Of a stretch of DNA of 64,000 nt, positions 58,429 through 64,000 are shown piece after piece. Location of the stretch: NCBI GenBank assembly GCA_022497145.1, contig MU385884.1:62001-126000 (forward strand), written 5' to 3'. A model generated the notes under the pieces. The model searched no databases and was not told the origin of the DNA. It saw only the letters and a list, made by a program, of their open reading frames with translations. Origin of the DNA: Rostrohypoxylon terebratum (Eukaryota > Ascomycota > Sordariomycetes > Xylariales > Hypoxylaceae). A program made the translations under genes and the position numbers. Position 1 is the stretch's first letter; each line of letters opens with the position of its first letter.

Positions 58429-61400
58429 GGATGGAGTACAGGGCGCTGTGATTCATTGGTGCCATGAAACTAAGGCAATGGGCTTTGCTGCTGTGTCCTT
58501 CATGTCGTATACGCTTCTTGTTTCAAGATACACGCGTTCCTGCTATTGAAATCTTGAAATCGGTGCCATGCTACGTCTGAGAATGGCCGTGGTCGGTATA
58601 TCTTGTTTTCTACATAAATCGTAGAGTTGGCATTTAGCCTAGCATGCGTGAGGATCCGAATCCTCCATATTTGCTTAGGCAGGCTGTGAGCCATCTAGCT
58701 ATCGTACACCGGGTATATCCAGATACGTGCAGATCGTGTAGGTCGCAGTCATATTCTGATCAAAATGTGATTTCAGCTTGACATACAAAGGTCACCATCT
58801 ACTGGCGGTGGCTCACTAGGAGCTGCCGCACAATGCCTTAAAAGATTCCGATGCTACTCTGTAACGCATTCTGTACTACATACTACCTAGTTTCATCTCT
58901 CAGATGTACTATGTAAATCCAGACCGAATGATCATTCCGCGAGCATAGCGGATCTACACGAAAATTGCTGCAAGTATTGGAACATATTGGCTTCCTAAAG
59001 GAGTAATAGGTGCCCAGCGGGAAAGAAAAAGGGGTAACCCGATACAGCCACCCAATAGTCAACCGGACACCGGAGTTAGGATTCCTTGGAAGATCCCGAA
59101 GCATAGCTCCCAGTCGAACCGCAAAATGAGCCCGAGCGTGGTGAAGTCCGAGGTACCTGCATTATCGTACGAATCTTGGACCGTGGCGGAGCACGGCCAG
59201 TTCCGTTGGATGTGTGATTTGCGGGGATTACTTGCGATTTTTCACCACCGGTGCGCAGTTGATGGATTCGATAGATTTGATGGAGTTAAACCTCGGCTCG
59301 CGAGTCGTACCAGGGCGAGAATGAGTCCGGGATGGTTGCCAAGTTCTAGAGTAAAGCGTACAACGCCATGTCCTTTGATGCTGCCGCTACCCCTGGATTC
59401 GGTATCTGACACCGAATGGCTGACCAATTCTACAAAGGTTTGTCTAGTTACCTTCTTTCTGCCTTTCCACCAATCTGCCTTGTAGGAAAATGATCTAATC
59501 CACCTATGTAGGTACCTAGGCAGGTATCCATGCGTGTAGCTAGGAAAGCCTATCTCTACAACTCTCACACATCCTGTTACATGAACGCCGAAGCGTAAAA
59601 GGGGCGTAAAGCAAGATGGTAACTCTCTAACTGTTCTTTGGTACAGATTCATTCTAAGCGAGCCAGCTCGTCTTTTCATGCCCAGTCGATCCCAATAAGA
59701 CTTCGCCGTACCTAACCCTTCGTATATTAAACACTACTCCTTGCGCCATTGATTTCCAAGCCTTGTATTTTGGAGATCTTGTGTCTATTGATCGGTGGCT
59801 ACCTTTGGGTACTCGATAGCCGCCAAAGTAAAATGGCTCAGCACATAGCTTACCCATAGCGTTGCAATTTCATGGGCAAGGGAGGTTGCATGATTATAGA
59901 GAATTAGTATTATAGTATTGCGGATTGATACCATTATATTTGTCTCGGTATTTTACTAGACGTAAAGCTAGCCTTCTGTAGAAGGTAGAAAATAGGTATA
60001 GTATTCTTAAATCTAAGTTGGGAAAGGGTATAGGTTATGTTCTATTAACCAAAGGTTATAAGTAGGTAGGCAATCTTGAAGTACGTTGAGTAATGTGCTT
60101 GAAGCCAAAAAGTATACTATATCTCCATATTTGTAATCACTGATATTATAATATGATCCTTATACACTTCGAGTTTTATTCTATAGCTCGTTTGCGGGGA
60201 GGAAGAAGAATCTGCCTTCTGTCCCTTAGGCCGACCATGCGTGCCCGAGCTATCAATTATATTGAAATCACTCGAGCCAGCACAACAGTCTATGATCTAG
60301 AAGATACCTAGCATAGCCACACTCAATGTGACCCCGGTATTCGTCTAAGCTCCCTTAAGTGTGACAATCATTGGTGTGAGGGAGAGGGAGCATCCTGCGG
60401 GTTTTTGCAGATCTGTCTCGGGCAACTCGGGCCTCAACGGTCAGGATCGAAAATTATTGTCAGGTTATTTGACATCCTTTGAGAATATAATGCAACTCAA
60501 CTTGGGCTTGGGTATGACTCTGCAGCAAACATGTAATTCTGCAAAGACCCCGCAAAGCATTATAGGGTATCTGATATCGATACATATGGCACCATTTCAT
60601 TTGGAATATCCCCTCCACCTTATTTCTTCACACGACATACTGATTGGAGTATAGAGTGAGGCTGTGCTCTGTAGTGCAACGTTTAGTCTCTTCGAATATG
60701 GTTGTAACCTGTGGGGGCGCCGATCCATTGACCTAGACTCTTCAAGATTACTAGGTATTTAGATAAGCTTGGAATTTGTCATAAAATGTAATTGCTTGTT
60801 TAAAGTGAAGATATTTCGATTTGTCTACTTGTATGCTTGTTAGGTAAGCTTATTGTCTTTAAGGCTTATTAAGTAACATCTCGAGTTGTCAACTCTCACC
60901 CCCTATTATACCTAGACATCCCAACCAGTAGGTAGAAATTCCATTTTGGGTTGGCCGCACCTTATTTTGATCTGTTGTCGGACTTTTTTATAAGTTCATG
61001 TTTACTATCATTAAAATGAAAATATCTGTATAAGCAGTAAGTGTTTCATTAAGAATCTATGCCTAGCTATATATACAAATAGAAAGGTGATGATTTATGT
61101 AGTAAGCAACATATGTTGGCTGACTCCCGTGGATTACGTAATACACCCCTTTATTTTTAAAGATCCAAAAATGCGAAAAATAAGTATCTATCTATAAATC
61201 ATTTTGTCGAGTTCAGTCTCCGTGTGAGGTTATGTCGATATTTTCGTTTAATCACTAAATAAGGTTATGTGGATGTCATCGAGAAATCTTGAGACTTGAG
61301 GTTCTATCGACGTCGAATATAGTGGCTCCCCTATGGCAACGCAGTGTTCATGTCAAATATTCCTTTCGTCAAATTTCAAGTAAAATAAAGAATAACTATT

Positions 61401-63039
61401 CACAATGTTAGCTCACGACTTTAGGAGGCCTCATTACATTCTATGTCAAGATACTGGCCGATCAAGCAGCATAGCCATGGCGAAACGCGAAATTGCGTGA
61501 TCAATGATGAGCTTTTTGTACCGAGAAGATTCTTAGATCAGTAATAATTGGATAGATTACCTCAGCCAAGTGTGTGACCTAGGACCTAGGTTAATTTGCC
61601 TTGACTCAAGAATTGGCTAGTTTTGAAGTCATTCAGAGCTGGGCGCGCTAGGATGACCGTGTAGCTTGGCTTGGCTTCCCGCGTCGTCGATTGATAGGTA
61701 ATTTGAACCGAGCTTGAGCACCGGTGACGGGAATCAAACATCAAGTCCGGTTTCTGATAGTTCTCTTGAATTTCTCACAGCCAGCTCTCGGAGACCGGAT
61801 TAGAACTTCGGCACTCGTACGAATGAGGTAGACGATATTGCCATGTGATTGAGAAAAAGCGAATTTCGCCCAGATCGCGATATGATCTCTAGTTAGGAAC
61901 TAGGTTAATAGATTTGACATGGATGTATAGATCCTGTTTCAAGTGACATCAGCAGTCTAGTATTCTCGCCCGGGTTTATGAAGCTTGTCTAATGAAGGAG
62001 GTGTTTTGGCCACTGCGTTACGACGTCGCCTCTGATTGGCTCGATCGGTATCTACACAGCCTCACTGGGCGCCCCTCTTAGCGTCAGGGAGGAACACCAG
62101 AATTTTCTTCTTTCTTTTACCAGACATGGTTAATCCTTCATTCCAGACGCTCGGGTTTTGTTGGTTGCCAAAGCCAGAGATTTTCTAGCTTGTCTGGTAT
62201 CATTGTATTGGATCTGGTATCAAAGCTCAAAATCGAGCACTATTTCTCTTGGAAGTTGGTTGGTTGTGGCAGAGCGAAGTAGATGAGAGAGATGGGATGG
62301 CAACTTATTTATCCCGAAGCAAAAGCGGCCTCCCACCTCATCATTCGCCTCCCACCGCGTAAGATGAATGCCTTACTGACATAGCCGCCCGCGCCCTCGT
62401 CACTCCCATCCACAGAACACGTCTGTCAAGCTGCGCCCTATGTTGGGTGACCTGGGTGACGTGAAACTCAACACTTTTTTTTTTCAAACACCTACCTCCC
62501 TCTTCACCATCATAGCATCTCTTCAATTCATGCCACCAAGATTCATCGACATCACAACCATATCACCGCCCAAGACAAGTGTGGAACGCATTACGGCGCA
62601 TCCACCGTCTAGTGTCCGAATTATTTGAGATACCAAGTGGGCAAAGTCGCCTTCACGCAACCCCCTCTTTGCACAGCCCGCAATCCAAGAGTCGTGGTCA
62701 TTCTAGGCAAACCTTGACACCAGGAGTTTGTTAAACTTCCCTGCCTCCTATCTCTTCGCCTCGGAAGTGGAAATTTCGATGAGCCTTCACACAAAGAATG
62801 TCAGTCAGCATGTGCCTCGTCTAAGGCCGTTTCACCATAGCCCATCGATTTGCACATCACCTATATTATCTTCATACCTCTTCACCGAGTGACAGGGCCC
62901 TAAGGAGTTGTTATGTTTATGCCAAACCATTCCCTCTTAACAACTACCAACTTCAACGCCATACCAATCTATTTACTCCCTTCACCTTGTTAATGCCAAC
63001 ACATTAAATATAAAGCTTCATCAGAGCATCTATATAAAC
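58429..63039. other. 4.6 kb AT-rich gene-free spacer
   Basis: Frames such as 59126-59485 (+) and 59242-59679 (-) overlap and have no domain. From about 59870 to 61600 the DNA is AT-rich with few open frames. Short CCTAGG words occur at 59510-59520 and 61580-61590. The last several hundred bases (about 62280-63039) are C/T-rich and probably hold the promoter and leader of the calcium-pump gene. Confidence 0.6.
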
Positions 63040-64000
63040 ATGGCGAGTAACAACCTTGCGCCCCCTACGTTGGCGGTAGACACTCGAACACGTCCGAGGA
63101 GCGATACAAATGAGACTAGAGTGATGACCCCAGGGTCTTTCGTCTCGAACGCATCGAATATATCGAATCCTTTTTTAACACCAGCTAACTCTCATAATCC
63201 CTTCATCACACCAGCCCAATCCGACTGTGGGTCCAGCATATTATCGGTAGACCCAGAGGCAGCTCTACGTCCAGACCCAGGCACAGAAGCTGATTTTCTG
63301 GTGGAAAATAACCCTTTTGCTTTCAGTCCCGGTCAGCTGGGCAAACTCCAGAACCCAAAGTCTTTGCCCGCCTTTTCGGCTTTAGGGGGTCTGACCGGGA
63401 TAGCAAGAGGGTTACAGTCTGATATAAATGCTGGCTTAAGTGTAGACGAGACATCTGTGCGATCATCTATCACATTTGAGCAAGCAGTAAGGAGGACATC
63501 AGATAAGTTCTTATATTTACCGGAGCGGACGTCTAAGTCGGAGTCCGACTCTTTTCTCGATCGCATCAGGGTCTTTGGAAAGAACGTTTTACCAGCAAAA
63601 AAGGCGACACCGATATGGAAACTAATGTGGAATGCTTATAACGACAAAGTCATTATCTTATTAACAATAGCTGCAGTGATATCTCTCGCATTGGGTCTCT
63701 ACGAGACATTCGGAACAGTTACCGAACCAGGAGACCCCCCCTCTGTCGACTGGGTGGAGGGTGTCGCAATCATAATTGCTATTCTTATCGTCACTCTTGT
63801 GGGATCACTTAATGACTGGCAGAAAGAAAGGGCTTTTGTCAGACTAAACGCCAAAAAAGAGGATCGAGAGATCAAAGTAATTCGATCCGGAAAATCATAC
63901 ATGGTTAATGTTCACGATATACTCGTTGGAGACGTCATTCATCTTGAACAGGGAGATCTAGTCCCTGTTGATGGGGTTTTCATCAACGGCCATGACTTGA
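63040..64000 (+). CDS. pmc1: Pmc1-like P-type Ca2+-ATPase, 5' part (runs off the window)
   Basis: The frame opens at an ATG at 63040 and stays open through the last base (320 codons). The N-terminal 150 residues are disordered and contain three N-P-F motifs (about 43-45, 53-55, 91-93) and F-S-P-G-Q-L-G-K-L-Q-N-P-K-S-L, the conserved N-terminal element of fungal Pmc1. Membrane helix 1 lies at about 204-221 and helix 2 at 240-256, followed by S-L-N-D-W-Q-K-E and the start of the actuator domain (V-G-D-V-I-H-L-E-Q-G-D-L-V-P-V-D-G). The aspartyl phosphorylation site lies beyond the window. Pmc1 pumps Ca2+ into the vacuole and is usually a calcineurin target. The rest of the gene is not in view, so the intron count is unknown. 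Confidence 0.9.
   Translation, partial: MASNNLAPPTLAVDTRTRPRSDTNETRVMTPGSFVSNASNISNPFLTPANSHNPFITPAQSDCGSSILSVDPEAALRPDPGTEADFLVENNPFAFSPGQLGKLQNPKSLPAFSALGGLTGIARGLQSDINAGLSVDETSVRSSITFEQAVRRTSDKFLYLPERTSKSESDSFLDRIRVFGKNVLPAKKATPIWKLMWNAYNDKVIILLTIAAVISLALGLYETFGTVTEPGDPPSVDWVEGVAIIIAILIVTLVGSLNDWQKERAFVRLNAKKEDREIKVIRSGKSYMVNVHDILVGDVIHLEQGDLVPVDGVFINGHDL

Noticed and set aside
59126..59679. Overlapping plus (119 codons) and minus (145 codons) frames
   Set aside because: No domain or splice pattern favours either; they may be worth a transcript check.

Overview
The window is nuclear DNA of a filamentous ascomycete (Pezizomycotina, probably Sordariomycetes). Genes are compact and interrupted by short GT..AG introns of about 45 to 160 bases. 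The families are typical of the group: two fungal Zn(II)2Cys6 regulators, two MFS carriers, a Sec7 Arf-GEF, a Yvc1 channel, a Pmc1-type calcium pump and Rpc31. Long AT-leaning intergenic stretches are littered with TAGGTA / TACCTA words, and there are no operons. All splice sites were read by eye from donor, acceptor and reading phase.

Left part (1-26 kb): a dienelactone-hydrolase-like/SnoaL-like fusion protein (+), a DHA1-type MFS drug or polyamine antiporter (+), a possible small Cys-rich protein (-), a Yvc1/TRP-type vacuolar cation channel (-), then almost 6 kb without a recognisable gene. Next come a large AAA+ ATPase with a disordered N-terminus (+), RNA polymerase III subunit Rpc31 (-) diverging from an Hsm3-like proteasome assembly chaperone (+), and a Zn2Cys6 regulator (-).

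Middle part (26-46.8 kb): a gene-free 4.2 kb, then the 1857-residue Golgi Arf-GEF Sec7 (-), mitochondrial pyruvate dehydrogenase E2 (+), a microbial-type poly(ADP-ribose) glycohydrolase-like protein with an in-frame Gly-Lys microsatellite (-), and a Dal5/ACS-type MFS permease with a 17-base microexon (-). Then another 3.2 kb without genes.

Right part (46.8-64 kb): a 2-oxoglutarate/Fe(II) oxygenase (+) tail to tail with a second Zn2Cys6 regulator (-), an orphan first exon, a SulP/STAS transporter (+), a possible small secreted-type protein (-), 4.6 kb of AT-rich spacer, and the first 320 codons of a Pmc1-like Ca2+-ATPase running off the right end.

Most genes are unrelated housekeeping or transport functions. 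Possible functional links are the two vacuolar calcium genes at opposite ends (Yvc1 release, Pmc1 uptake) and the oxygenase next to a pathway-type regulator. I found no tRNA, rRNA, CRISPR array or intact transposon. I saw no clear undescribed multi-gene system. The most unusual items are the dispersed TAGGTACCTA-type motif, the PARG-like protein with its expanding repeat, the degenerate hydrolase/SnoaL fusion, and two unplaced small genes.
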